A stretch of 64,000 nt of DNA from Uranotaenia lowii (taxonomy: Eukaryota > Arthropoda > Insecta > Diptera > Culicidae): assembly GCF_029784155.1 (NCBI RefSeq), contig NC_073692.1:318513641-318577640 (forward strand). The letters run 5' to 3'. The notes under the pieces are model-generated. The model ran no database searches. It was given only the letters and a program-made list of their open reading frames with translations, and was not told the DNA's origin. Shown here in pieces: positions 1 through 11,346 of this stretch (position 1 is the stretch's first letter; every line of letters begins with the position of its first letter). Both the position numbers and the translations under genes were made by a program.

Positions 1-699
1 AAGAAGGTAGGTATCTACGGTTTTTTTGTTTATACAGAAATGTTTTAAAGCTTTTATTTAGAAGGAATTGATGGTTATAATTTTAGAACACTAGAGAAAA
101 TAGCTTTAATGTTTTTTTTTATCAAAATAAGTTTTAAAACAACGTTTTGACTTTAACTTACAAACTAGGTACGAAATCCGCACATTTGAGTGGGGTGAAA
201 CGAGCACACACTGCTTCATAATCTTCAAGTAAATTCATTTCAGTTTGTTTGTTATCTTATTTTAAGTTTGTTTACAAAAGGATATTCAGTCTGAAGAACT
301 GATCAGAAACACCTCTGAGGTGAACTTGATAACTAAAAGAAACGTTACTTGATTTCTTGAAAGTTTGAAAAAAAAACTACCAATGATGGTGTTTAACATC
401 TCATTTCCTTGTTCTATTTATAAAATGTTGACACATATTAACGTAGATATATAAAGGTTTTTTTTTTGCTATTTATCATCAAATAATACAAATTCAGTAA
501 ATAGTAATTTTTCTCAACCTTATCTGAAAATTAATACCATTTATTTCTCTCTTTCCAGGTACATAGAATTTTTCCAGTCACTTTGACAGGTCAGTAAGTT
601 CTAAATATCTACTAAGCACACAAAGTTTCTCCGAATTGAAGACCTAATCTACTGTATCCGTATCGATGGTCAGTGTGGCAGTCAATTCGGTTTATCACT
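1..699. other. AT-rich stretch, nothing recognised
   Basis: The stretch contains homopolymer runs and no open frame, repeat or transposon end that I can support. Confidence 0.5.
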
Positions 700-1240
700 T
701 TATCAGTTTCCGAAAGTCACAATATTGCCTAGCCCAAACAAAGTTTGTGAGACCCAATAAGACTGAGATGGTCCCTCTCGAGCGAAAACTTTTCCAATAG
801 ACAACACTCGGGCTGGCAAGAGAAGTTTTCCTGCACTCGAAAGGATGGCCCAAGAACGTGAGCCATAAATGATGACATCACCACACACCGGTTTGACCTT
901 TGGAACGACCATCACTTCCGGTCGTCAATCCCATCAACACGTCTCCGGAATTTCATTCCGGGGTTTTCTCCCCAAAATTTACTGTTATGTCAGTATAACA
1001 ACCCCGGCAGAGTCTTTCCAGTGTGGCCATCAAAAAACCTCGGATAACAGGCTAGCACCTCGTTTCGTGTCAAGTAGTAGCAGAAAGTTTTGCTTTCCTG
1101 TCCCCCAACATTATTATGACGTTAGTTAGGAGGCTTCGTTTCGCAATATGTTGTGCAAAAAAAAATATATCGGCTCCTAAAAGGAAACTGCCTTGATTGT
1201 TCTGCTCGTACCCCCTAATTAGGTCAATCGGCCGTACGTT
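700..1240. other. GC-richer island with overlapping short open frames
   Basis: This island is clearly less AT-rich than its flanks. It holds a 70-codon open frame on the minus strand (703-915) and an 86-codon frame on the plus strand (869-1129) that overlap. Neither protein resembles a family I know, and neither shows a domain motif or splice context. It could be a conserved non-coding element, a degenerate exon or an old repeat. I do not call a gene. Confidence 0.3.
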
Positions 1241-1402
1241 GTTTCGGTTCTTTTTGACGAAGCTTTACAATGTATGTAGTACGAAATGTGGTGCAAAGTT
1301 GTTGTAATTCTTTTGCTGTTGCTTATTTTCAACGACAAATAAGCACAATCAACAGCAATTAGAACATCACGTGACTTTTGTCAATTTTTCGGCAAAATAT
1401 AG

Positions 1403-1432
1403 TTTTATTTATTTATTTATTTATTTATTTAT
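1403..1432 (-). repeat. (TAAA)n microsatellite tail
   Basis: About seven TTTA units on the plus strand. Its position immediately 3' of the LINE coding remnant suggests that it is the element's tail and not an independent microsatellite. Confidence 0.75.
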
Positions 1433-2345
1433 TACTTGGTCTTTGGACTAAATTATTGAACTGAGTTATTCTACTTAGTCTAGTTTAAATTTACGTTTAC
1501 ACACATTGAAATCAAACAGATGGTACACTATATTGGAACGTTCACAGCATGGATGAAGGGTTTCGACCAAACGATGGTACGATGGTAAGGTATCCAGAAA
1601 AACTGGCGTTGTCGGAGTGTCCTCGTGGATACGTATAAATTGACACGCTGGTGTATGTAAGAGGAATCCACACGATAAGTCAGGGTGTCAAAGATAAAAG
1701 TTTGCTGAAGTTCGGTACGACGCTTTTCAAGCATGGCCAGATTTACAAGGGAGCATCTTTGTTCGTAAGACAGAAGACGAAGCGGTTCAGTACAGGGAAG
1801 GCGTCGTAAAGCGTACCTTATAAAACTACGTTGAACTCGTTCAAGAGGGTAACACTATGTGCTCTGAAAAGGAGCCATAATGCTTCGGATTGATGCGCAG
1901 TAAATATCCTCTATATTTCGACGCAGAAATCGTAATGCAGAAAAACCTTTTGTGTAAGTAATTGCAATGTGTTCAGCACATGAGAGCTTGTAACCAATCT
2001 TTGCTGCGAGATCTAATATGGACTTTTTGTTTTCCAGATAACTTTCAGATAGTCGGTAGTCAAAATTGACGATGTTTCGTGAGCGGGTAAAATTCATTTT
2101 TTTTTTGCATTAGCCTGCATCCCGTTCAAGCGGCACAAGCTTTCAAGCCTAGCGATATCATGAATCCTCCTAAAAAGCTTCAGGTCATCAGCATAGAGAA
2201 GCTTGTCAGAGTAGAGTGTTTCACATTGATCATTTACAAACATAATGAAAAAGAGCAGTCCGAGATTGCTTCCTTATACTCCGGACGGGAAATATATATC
2301 GTACGTTAAGCTCTAGAAAGCTTCCCCATTGTTCTGAATCCTTTG
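1404..2345 (-). mobile_element. LINE fragment, CR1/Jockey-like, RT 3' half with (TAAA)n tail
   Basis: Read on the minus strand, 2290-2100 encodes a reverse-transcriptase core: a QGSNLGPLLF-like segment with a stop in place of the usual residue before GS, then FVNDQC, then LYADDLKLF, which contains the YADD catalytic box. A frame at 2097-1855 continues with RSRNIVNFDYRLSESYL and a degenerate region matching the RT thumb of CR1-type elements. A frame at 1734-1528 (EKRRTELQQTFIFDTLT, then PYHRT) matches the C-terminal end of this LINE group. The copy is broken by frameshifts and stops. Its 3' end is a (TAAA)n microsatellite, seen as (TTTA)n on the plus strand at about 1403-1432, as expected for LINEs that prime on short repeats. 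The 5' part is missing, which is typical truncation. Assignment to CR1 rather than Jockey is tentative. Confidence 0.8.
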
Positions 2346-2370
2346 GATGGATATCATCCTAGTTGCACAG

Positions 2371-3727
2371 CTACCTACCTACCTAAGGGTCCGGCGCAAA
2401 TTGACCGACGCATAGGGCTGAGATAAAAGATCTCCACTACTGGCGATCCCGAGCCAGCGTCTTCACTTGCTGCCTGCCAATGTTCTCGTCTACTGTGCGG
2501 ATTTCAGCGGCTAATCTACGCCGCCACGAGCTTCTAGGCCTGCCTCTTCTTCGATGCCCATCTGGATTCCAGTCAAGCGCCTCTCTGCAAATCTCGTTTT
2601 CATCTCTTCGCAGCGTGTGCCCAATCTATCTCCACTTACGTTCCCGAACCCGATTTCTAGCGCCTTTCGATGACACCGGCGATGAAGTTCCACGTTTGAG
2701 ATCCAGTTGCCAGGCCACCAAGCGCGGATGATGTTCTGCAGGCAGCGATTCACAAAAGCTTGCAGTTTTCGTGTCGTCACCGCAGATGTGCATCAAGTTT
2801 CACACCCGTACAACAATACGGATTTGACGTTTGAGTTGAAAATTCGGATTTTAGTTCGTGAAGAGATTTGGCGTGAGTGCCAGATGTTTTGGAGACACGT
2901 ACATTAGCACACACAATTCTTGATGTGGATTGCATTGTCGTAATAAAATCATGCAATGTATTTAAATACGATAAAGAATATGCATGGGCCGCACATTGTA
3001 GGTGCAGATATACGAAGACGAGTTTCAATAACATTCTATACGATATAATCTGGAAAATAAAATACGACTTCTGGTTGTCTGGGACAGCAATCCTCGGTTT
3101 GGTATACAGTCAATCGATCCAGTCAAGATCTCATCCATTACGATGAGAAAAAGTAGCGGTGATAAAATACATCCTTGTCTCACTCCAGCAGTTACATGCA
3201 GTTCGGACAGACACCGTCGTGCTTTGATGAGATGGACTAGTTGCTCTGGGACCCCTCGTTGTCTAAGAGCAGCCCAGATGTTTTCGTGGTTCAGTCGATC
3301 AAATGCTTTTTCGAAATCAACGAACACCAGCAGAAGAGAGTCCTGGAATTCGTTGATTTGTTCCAGTATGATTCGTAACGTTGTGATGTGGTCCACACAT
3401 GATCGTCCGGATCGGAATCCAGCTTGTTGCCGTCGGAGTGTAGCGTCGATTTTCTCCTGGATCCTGTTCAGGATCAATTTGCAAGGTACATTGAGGGATG
3501 TACAGATCAACGTTATGCCTCTCTAGATACCGCACTCGGTCAGGTCTCCTTTCTTCGGGACCTTTACGAGGATACCCTGCATCCAGTCGGCCGGGAATGT
3601 GCACTATCTCCAATGTCAGCGAAAAGACGGTGCAACATTTATGCTGACAAGGCAGGGTCGGCTTCCAGCATTTCAGCAGGAATGCAATCGATTCCAGGCG
3701 CTTTTTTGGATTTCAGGTCTTGATAAG
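2371..3727 (-). pseudogene. RTE-type LINE fragment (RT and C-terminal domain)
   Basis: The minus-strand frame 3510-3025 encodes an RTE reverse transcriptase. Visible motifs are QQAGFRSGRSCVDHITTL, LVFVDFEKAFDRLNHENIW and GVRQGCILSPLLFLIVMDEI. Sequence upstream (3723-3511) keeps DLKSKKAPGID and AEMLEADPALSA in broken frames. The C-terminal region appears at 2780-2511, with KLQAFVNRCLQNIIRAWWPGNWISN split over frames. Between the RNH..GVRQG motifs some residues are deleted, and the YADD-bearing segment is replaced by unrelated sequence at about 2890-3060. The element ends with a short (TAGG)n run at 2371-2387 (CTACCTACCTA on plus), typical of RTE tails. It is truncated at the 5' end near 3727 and inactive. 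Related copies lie at 26.2-27.0 kb and 35.8-43.7 kb. Confidence 0.88.
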
Positions 3728-3927
3728 ATAATAAAGAGATAAAGTGTGATTATTACATTTAGATTGAATATTCTCAATGTGTTTTTGAAAGTTGCGGCTA
3801 TGAAGCTCCCCAGCTTGCCCTATCACGTTGGCGACTTCAACCTGTCTGGACTTCAATGATGTCCCTCCCATGGCGGTTTTTTGTTTGCTGATTCAGCGAG
3901 ATCTTAATTTACGAGGACCTCCAGTTG
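3728..3927. other. Unassigned spacer
   Basis: No repeat or coding signal is recognisable between the RTE fragment and the SINE. Confidence 0.4.
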
Positions 3928-3934
3928 CCTGCAA

Positions 3935-4105
3935 ATTGTGGCCTAGAGGATAGCATTCTTGTTTTCCGAGCCAACGGTCATGAGATCAAATCCCGGTCGT
4001 GGAATAACCTAGCTCACATAGTATGATGAAGGTTGGCGGTTTTAGCATTAGTTAAATGCTAGGCGGGCTAACCTTGGAATTGTACGCCTCAACGAAGAGC
4101 ACATT
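3935..4105 (+). mobile_element. tRNA-derived SINE, family B, copy 1
   Basis: The head carries a box A-like word (TGTGGCCTAGAGGATAGC) and, about 35 bases on, a box B-like word (CATGAGATCAAATCCCGG), the spacing of an internal RNA polymerase III promoter. The head and the body (GGTTGGCGGTTTTAGCATTA, then TTGTACGCCTC) both match a second copy on the minus strand at 45318-45487. That match over the non-tRNA body is what distinguishes a SINE from a lone tRNA pseudogene. A T-run follows. No target duplication was found. Confidence 0.72.
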
Positions 4106-4115
4106 TTTTTAACAG

Positions 4116-4480
4116 AGCAGGGAAAAGCCTCCGGGAGTTGGTTACTTTCAAAAGCATTTTCCCGAAGGCATAAAAACTCCTCACTTTTATTCATGTTTTT
4201 TTTTAATATTTTGTTTGCATACAATTGTAAAGTTTAACAATATTTCTTTACTTCACTTTTCATAATTATAAATTTTTCAGTTTTTGGGTGGTGGTTAGCG
4301 ACATGTGGCGGTGGTGGAGGGTTGTGGCGGAGGTGGCTGGTGGAGAGGGCTAAAAAAATGGTTTATGGCAATTAGTGACAGTAATCTTTCAAGTGAGGAA
4401 CTTGACATTTTCTGAGCCTCCAGTGAGATTATTCTCTGTTAAGGAGGCTTTGGAGAATCCATATGTGACTGGTTCAGCGA
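4116..4480. other. Spacer with a G/T-rich tract
   Basis: A purine/G-rich stretch (GGTGG repeated, about 4285-4350) has strong strand asymmetry. No coding function is seen. Confidence 0.4.
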
Positions 4481-4499
4481 TTGAGATTGTTTTTATAAC

Positions 4500-5560
4500 T
4501 TTACACTAGAAAATTAGTTAAATTTGTTCTTAGGGGGACTGTAACTTATCGTTTGGAGCTGGCTCAATTTCTTATGAGTTTCAGGTGTTTTGGTAGACTG
4601 TTGTACTTCATTTTGCTAAAATACTCAGGAGATCTCTTCATATACTTACTCGCTGTTCGCTCCTAATTGTATTAGATTTCCTCTCGAACGTGTTGGGAAC
4701 CTATGATTCTGATACAAAACTTATTTGTTGTGGTGGAACAGTGAATTGTGCAGCAGTTTGTGGATCTGAACGACACTCTGGAGTTCTCTTAGTGTGGCTA
4801 TAGGTAGAATAGACGGCAATGCATCTTGGAACAAGCTAAGCGTGCCGAAAAGTCTGATTTTTTTTATAAACCGCCTTGAGGCATCTATTTTGCATAGCTT
4901 GTAGTAATCTTATATTGGTTTTTCTTGCTGCTCCCCAAATGGAAACCAGGTATTGCAATTTAGATTGCACAAATGCATGATACAGGTAAATAAGATTTTT
5001 GGTAGGAACGAATCTCGATATCTTCCACATTATGCTGTGTAGAGCTCTAAGTTCCTTCCGTAATCGTTCTATATGGACATCCCATTTGATAAGCTCGTCA
5101 AAGATCAGCCCGAGGTACTTGAAGCTTTTGACCTTTTCAATCACCGTTTGGCCAACTTGAAGCTGGCTATGACAGTCGATTGACCGATTCGTTGATTTGA
5201 AGATGATGTATTTAGTTTTTTCAAGGTTTAGAGACAGTAGGTTGGCATATCCTTGTAGAGTAACGAGATCCTCTGACATCTGAGATATTATTCTGCTAAC
5301 ATCAGTGTGTTCATACGACAGTGTCGTCAGCAAAAAGTCTAAGCTTACCATTCAACTGAAGTTTGTTTAAGTCGTTTACGTACAGGATGAAAAGAAGGGG
5401 CCCCAAATTTCTGCCTTGAGGAACTCTAAGCACATGCATGTGGCATCCACATCCACATCCACATGGTGGATGGATCTTTCCAAGCGAACTTAGATTGCAT
5501 TTGGAGATCATACCTAGATATGTGTATGCTCGTAGTGCTACCAGAAAACAACTGCAACTG
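4500..5560 (-). pseudogene. LINE fragment, CR1/L2-like reverse transcriptase, 3' half
   Basis: Two overlapping minus-strand frames (5511-5311 and 5351-4836) together cover RT motifs: RVPQGRNLGPLLFILYVNDL, KLRLFADDTVV (the catalytic FADD box), then LNLEKTKYIIF, KSFKYLGLIFDE and the thumb region KLQYLVSIWGAA and LLQAMQNRCLKAVY. A frameshift falls just after the FADD box. Further downstream, 4835-4500 keeps traces of the C-terminal tail with stops. A CCACAT triplet expansion at 5446-5466 has altered the segment upstream of the PQG motif. The copy is truncated at its 5' end and inactive. It belongs to a different LINE lineage from the 1.4-2.3 kb copy, because the motif spellings differ. Confidence 0.85.
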
Positions 5561-6540
5561 CAATCAATTGTGCAAGGGTGTCACTGTCAAGTAGCAAAGC
5601 AAAATAAAAATTCTAACGCGGGGTTATACAACAATCGATCAACTAAATGGTCCCAGTGGACTTTCTCCTCAACAAGAAAAAAAATGGTCTCCTATTTGAT
5701 ACCCGACTCACTGAGCACAGCAACTCTCCGTCAAACTTACAGCGTCGAGAATGAGATCGCTTGTTCGATTTCTGTTTTTTTTTAACGAAGGAACCCTATT
5801 GTCTATGATTGCAATAGCTCTCGCGTCTCTAGTTAAGCTGGTTTCTCATCCGAAGATTTGCAATAAAGAGAGAACTCTTTGCATTTGGAATGATAAATAA
5901 TAATAAAAAATTCCAAAACTGCTTTACAAATTGCAACAATTTGCAACAATTCGCACATTTTCTCTCTCTGAGTTACAGATTCTGAGATTGGTTCCAGATG
6001 TCTGGGTTTTCTATACCGTATGACAAAAGACTTTAATGGCGTATTTTTTTCTATTCCGGATTTGGCTCTGGAACCGTCAGAATAAAAAAACGATTTTCGG
6101 GTTTCGAGTTATTCCATACGTAGGTGTGCGTGAGAACGAGCGCAATGTTTACATGCAGCTGTCATTTTGTTCTCCCTTCTAGATTTCTTCATTTGGTTCT
6201 TCACATCCGGATTGCCTTTTTTCGTGTCCGGATTGCACTGGACAGCAGATAGTACGATTTTGCTTGGCTGAGAGGTTGAAAATCGCGGCAATCATCATAT
6301 TTTCCCGTTCATTATTTCAACTGATTTGCTTTCAGCCAAAAACAGCTGTTTAATGTTTTGACAACAACGTTGAGAGTATTGATGAACTTCTCGCAAAACT
6401 GACTTTTTCTCAGGGCAACTCCGTCCGTTTTTCGAGCGAACCTAGGTTGCCTCTCGAGCAATAAATGAGCACGATGACAGCAGTTAGAGCGAACCTAGGT
6501 TTCCTCTAGTTTGCCTCCAGGTGAAAAAAAATACGGTATA
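5561..6540. other. Unassigned; short direct repeat
   Basis: No coding or element signature was found. The word GAGCGAACCTAGGTT occurs twice, at about 6434 and 6488, each followed by a near-identical CCTCT word, so this part may be a short duplicated segment. Confidence 0.4.
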
Positions 6541-6544
6541 AGGA

Positions 6545-6690
6545 TGTTTACTGTCTTAAGAGTCTTCACTTTAGCTTGGTTCAATCGACCCTCGAATATA
6601 CCTCGACTATTTGGTGCCCTCACTATCAAAATGGTTCGGAGCATATCGAGGCCATCCAATTGGAAAGGTTTTTCCGTATTCAAAATTTAA
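6545..6690 (+). pseudogene. Small LINE remnant (RT C-terminal end)
   Basis: The plus frame encodes SLVQSTLEYTSTIWCPHYQ, then IEAIQLERFF. This is the typical end of the RT thumb in CR1/Jockey-group LINEs (LV.S.LEYAS.VW.P). Only about 45 codons survive, with AT-rich sequence after. Its age and family cannot be resolved. Confidence 0.7.
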
Positions 6691-8090
6691 ACAAAATTAA
6701 AAAAAAAATAAAGTTTAACCATTCAAGACTAAACATTTTTTTAATGCGTCGCCGAGGAGCAAAGCGTTTGTTGCGTCATATGTGAAAAAACAGCTTTACC
6801 TTCAGATATTTAAAAGATACGTAGTTTATAATGAAAGTTTAAATATAAAATAATTTATCATTTCTACTTTCTACTTGTATAAAAGTTTTGGGATTTTTAG
6901 CAATAGGTCATTCAAAGTAACTGCAATTTAAAAAAAAATCAGAGAAGCGTTTTTCACACACGCTGTACAATCCGTCTCGAGTGGGTTGAAGAAGTTTTTT
7001 ATAAGTAAGTAGATCTTATACTGCTTAAAATGTATATCTTTAATGAAAACTGAATTCAAACAGGCGCTAGCCATTTTTTTCATTATTCCACACCTCTTGA
7101 TAGTGGCTTTTTAGTAATAAACTCTGTTTTCAACTTATCAAGCTGTTGAAACAAAATTCATCGAATCGTCATCCACAAAATAAGTCAAGGTGATTTGTTA
7201 ATCTATGAACTTGTTCAAAAACTAGAGCCCCTCCGGTTGTTTCTGCTCCCGGATCAAGACTTTTGATCTCATTTTTATATGTTTCTCAATTTTTCTTCCT
7301 CAGCGTTTCTTTGTGTATTTACGATTGCTTTCCGAAAGGCGAGAAAAATGGTCTCGTTCACAAAACAAAAGCCCCCCGTCAGGAGGTTTTGGTAATTTTT
7401 CATTCCATGTTTTGCCATCCGGGAGCAATGAATATGGAACAGAACATGGCACCATATTTCTTTTAGTGTTGTGTTTTTCTAGTTTTTGTTCGGTTTGGTC
7501 CCCAAAAATCTGAAGCGTATGGCAATGTCGGTGGGAATTTATACTCTGAGTCTCGTTTTCCAACGTAAATTTGGTTGAAAAAATTAGACCAAGCTAATTT
7601 TAATCCACGCTTGAACGGTTGGTTGAGTTGGTGAAAAATCGCTCCGAGGAGTGGCTCTCCGGATTAAAGAACAATATTTTTGCCGCCCCTCTTGACGGAA
7701 TATTGTCGTCTTTAGTGTTGTTTATCTTCTGCGTTGAGATGTGACATTGAAGATTTACATGTGGTCTTGCTTGTTTTTAAGCGACCGTGATAAATTGAAA
7801 CGAATTAATCCTGGCAGCTGTGCAGGTCGGACTCAAACAGATAGGTCACAAATTTTCAGTTTTATGTCTTCCAGCATTGAAGATATTGAATTTATATTGG
7901 TACGGATCATTTTCAAAAAAAAAAAAAAAAAAACAGTTGGTTTATTCAATCAACGCAAAAACAACAGAAAAACTGCATTTTTTAGATGTTTCTCAATCTA
8001 TTCAGCTCCGGAAAAAAAACGTTTAATTCCCTTTACTTTGCTACTAAGAAACGAAATCCAATAAAATTCCATCTTGAATCGTGAAATCTC
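6691..8090. other. Unassigned stretch
   Basis: The sequence contains short overlapping open frames around 7263-7563 in moderately GC-rich DNA, and a poly(A) run at about 7914-7932. None of the encoded peptides resembles a known family, and no transposon ends were found. Confidence 0.4.
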
Positions 8091-8330
8091 TTCAAGTAAT
8101 ACACTTGATGACCCCTTAAACTGAGCGCCATTTTCCCCCGTTGACCCAGGCATGTACGGATCCTCAAATAATGTTGCACCTTCGCGTACATCGTAAAACC
8201 GTTTTACGGAGGTGCTCCATTCGTTGGCCATCAATGCTCCGTAACCCGAATGCCAAATAGCCCTTTCCATTATCGAAAATGAACTCTTCGGGCACTTTTG
8301 CAATCCGGTCGATTTGGTTTCAGGTGAGTT
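8091..8330 (-). other. Coding-like GC-richer segment, unidentified
   Basis: On the minus strand two frames look protein-like: DRIAKVPEEFIFDNGKGYLA in one, and a run of 101 codons in another (8303-7998) including ALMANEWSTSVKRFYDVREG. The two frames overlap the same bases, so at most one can be real. A perfect plus-strand splice-donor consensus (CAGGTGAGT) lies at 8322-8330. I cannot name a family. It may be a decayed exon or retrocopy. Confidence 0.25.
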
Positions 8331-8765
8331 CTTGCCGAGTTTTTTTTCTCATCACAAGCACCTTACTTCGTTGTCTGTGATGGTTCGAAAGACAAAACAC
8401 CTTATGCCACGAAAAAAGGAGAATCATTCATTTTCAGCTTCAGTACCAAGTCGTTTGGAGTTCGAAAATACGCACTGGGGGAATGGAACTCACTTCTGAG
8501 ATATGCTCGATTAAGTGCCGACTTTTTCAAACTCATTGCTTACTTTTAAATTATTTTCCATCTCAGTTTAAGGTTTTTCATCAAATGGGTGTTTCTATCT
8601 TCTTTCTCCCGGACTTAATAAAAATACTCTGAAAGGCTAAATAATTTCGTTTCGAAATAGTTTCTGAATAGTGGGGTTTTAATCCAAAAATATATGAGCT
8701 AAAAATAATGGGCTTTCTTCTAAATGAATTATTCATACACTTATTCATTCATTCATCACTTAAAG

Positions 8766-10211
8766 CAGGGGTGAGCAGCCCGCGGCCCGCGGGCCGCATG
8801 CGGCCCTTGAGACATGTTTGTGCGGCCCGCGGAGCTAATCTCAAATTAAATTGATTTCACGATTTTTTTCTACGAAAGTTTGTTAATTAGCATAAAAAAG
8901 CAGTCCCTACTATACCAAAAACATGATATATCATTAACTTGATATGCACGTTGCTTGATTGCAGTTGCATTTTTCTCATAATCATCCGTAATGTTGACTT
9001 TAAGATTTAAGCTTTTTATTGAGTTCTTTTTACTTATTGGAAATACGTTATATAATTCTCCTCGATAGATCTCAGCGAAATTCTAATATCTCGACAAAAA
9101 CAATATCTATAATTCTGTGATTCAAACCAAAAAGTTTGCAACGATTACACAGTAAAACAGCATTTTTAGTGCCTATGTTTCTACTGATTTTGTATGAGTT
9201 TGGCGTCCTTTATTCAAAACATTTCACATATTTCGGCTATCGCTTCTTGTTTCGGTAATATAGCGTGTGGAAATTTTTAAATTGATCTATTTTGCGTAAA
9301 ATCGATCTTTTATAACTGAAAAACCAATGAACCAACATAACAATAAAAAGCTGATATTCAATCAAAACAACGCATTTAAAAATTGAATTCTACAATTTGT
9401 AGAAATTAAAAAAATAAGATTACAACTTCTTCTGACCTCATTAAAGAATGTTCTTGAATTGAAGATTTTGATTTTTCAGCAAGTTTGTTGAAGACAGCGA
9501 AATGATTTAACTTACGGTTTTAAAAAATCAAAGATTCAATTAAGTTTGATTTTAGTTTGAAATTTCGTATAAATGCCCAGTTTTTGCAGGTTTGGACAAC
9601 AACAAAAAAACTTCCATATCTTTTTTTACAGAATTCAAAATTGCTTGTGGTTTTTTTGAAAGATGATCATTGAGTCAAAAAGTATTTGTATTTAATAGTT
9701 TTGTCAAAAAAGGACATAAATTGAAACTAATTTTTTACCTATTTTTTTTAAGTTATCTCGAAAACTAGAGCTGACAAAAAAACTAATTGAATACATGTTT
9801 GGATTCAGCGCCCCTGAATAAGTCAAAACAGCTCTGAGACTCCTTGCACCTCGGTAGAATGTGAATTTTGTTAACTTGTGTTATGTGTGATGCTATTTTC
9901 AAAAATTTCATAGGCAATTTATGCAAAACATTATTTAAAATGAGTCATTTAACATAAAAATGAGACAGACCAGAAAGCCTGTCCCAGGTGTCTAAATTAA
10001 ATTTAAAATTTATGAAATCTGTAAATATTTTCTAGAATAAAAAATGTAAACTGTAACATTGACAAATCTGTTCAAAAAATTGTTAACAATAATTTTGAAA
10101 CCTTGCTCAACATCTTTTATAATGTAAATATTAAATTTTATTTGGATGCGGCCCGCCGAAAGAATTTCAAATTAAATGTGGCCCGTAGCTTCAAAAGGTT
10201 GCTCACCCCTG
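8766..10211. mobile_element. Non-autonomous hAT element with 8-bp TSD
   Basis: The left end reads CAGGGGTGAGCAGCC and the right end, reverse-complemented, CAGGGGTGAGCAACC. Both are followed by GC-rich subterminal words (GCGGCCCG) that recur in both orientations. The ends are flanked by a perfect 8-bp duplication ACTTAAAG at 8758-8765 and 10212-10219. TIR beginning CAGGG and an 8-bp TSD are hAT hallmarks. The 1446-bp body is AT-rich and has no long open frame, so it must be mobilised in trans. Parts of the interior are related to sequences at 41.2-41.6 kb and 47.1-47.3 kb. Confidence 0.9.
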
Positions 10212-10667
10212 ACTTAAAGTTTTAATCAGTTTTTAAAGTGAAAATATATTAATAAGATATCATCGTTAGAATAAACTTTGAAGTGCCAAAGACAGTGATT
10301 TCTACTCAAGAATTGAGCTTATATTTCCTCTCATGATTAAGTACTACTTTGAGAACAAATTGAGAACAGTTGAATATTACCTTTATCAAATCTAAGAGAA
10401 CTCAGATTGATATGATTTCGGAACACAGCAACATTTGAAAATCTTAATTCTGAGATATTTTTTAAATTTCCAGTGATGCCGAAAATTCCTGATCTTGAAC
10501 AAAACTTTTCAGCTGATTTTTTTTACAGAATTTGTTTATAGTACAAAAAATTTTAAGTGGCTCAGGTTCACAGTAGAAAGAAAAAATAATTTTTTTTTTC
10601 ATAACAAAATTTAAAAGTGACCCATACGGACATAAGTGTCAAGGTTTATTCATTCATAAATACTTAA
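10212..10667. other. Unassigned AT-rich spacer
   Basis: No coding or repeat signature was found apart from the hAT target duplication at its left edge. Confidence 0.4.
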
Positions 10668-10669
10668 TA

Positions 10670-11061
10670 AGGTTTCCAGACTGCTCGGTTTTATCCGGGT
10701 TTAGCTCAAATTTTCAACATAATTTTTTAAATAAAAACAAAAATTTTGATGTAATTTTTTTTATTTATGCGACAAAAAGAATTTTTTTGTGTATGTTTTA
10801 TAAAAATAATCATGAAAGGTGTTTTGGATGTCTGAAATCCGAATTAAAATCTATTAATGAAATTTGAAAAAAATTGTTTATAATTTTTTATTCTTGATTT
10901 TTGTTAAGTTATTCCTGGGTTTCGACAAAATTTGCCAATGCATTGTCCGGATTTTTAGTCGAAAATTTTGAAATCAAATGCCAGAATGCCAAAATTTAAA
11001 AAATATTTAATAGCCCGGAATTGTCCGGCCCGGATACGAGCTAAAACAATCCTGGCAACCT
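10670..11061. mobile_element. MITE family A, copy 1 (TA-flanked)
   Basis: The left end AGGTTTCCAG and the right end (reverse complement AGGTTGCCAG) form short TIRs. Each is flanked by TA (10668-10669, 11062-11063). Subterminal words rich in CCGG (TATCCGGG at left, CCGGCCCGGATA at right) are characteristic of this family, which recurs in degraded form at 16088-16567, 45797-46233 and 58180-58374. The 392-bp body is non-coding. Confidence 0.65.
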
Positions 11062-11200
11062 TAAAATAAACCTGAATTTGCCTGAAATTCTGCGGGATGC
11101 TATATGTTGGTTTTGGATTCAGATACACAATTTTTTAACCTTTCGTAGAAAACAAAACAAAATATATTCAAAACATCAATTTGTACATCCATACCAAATT

Positions 11201-11346
11201 CAAATCACTTCAAATTATATCAATTCATTTCAAATCATATCGAATCATATCGAATCATATCAAATCATATCAAATCATATCAAATCATATCAAATCATAT
11301 CAAATCATATCAAATCATATCAAATCATATCGAATCATATTAAATC
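11201..11346. repeat. 10-bp tandem array (CAAATCATAT)n
   Basis: About fourteen copies of CAAATCATAT with CGAATCATAT variants, least regular at the left edge. The repeat length is not a multiple of three, so every frame reads a 30-bp, 10-residue peptide period. The 93- and 62-codon open frames across it are repeat artefacts. Confidence 0.95.

Noticed and set aside
3143..3723. Plus-strand frames of 99 and 127 codons
   Set aside because: They are antisense to the RTE reverse transcriptase, which carries the real motifs.
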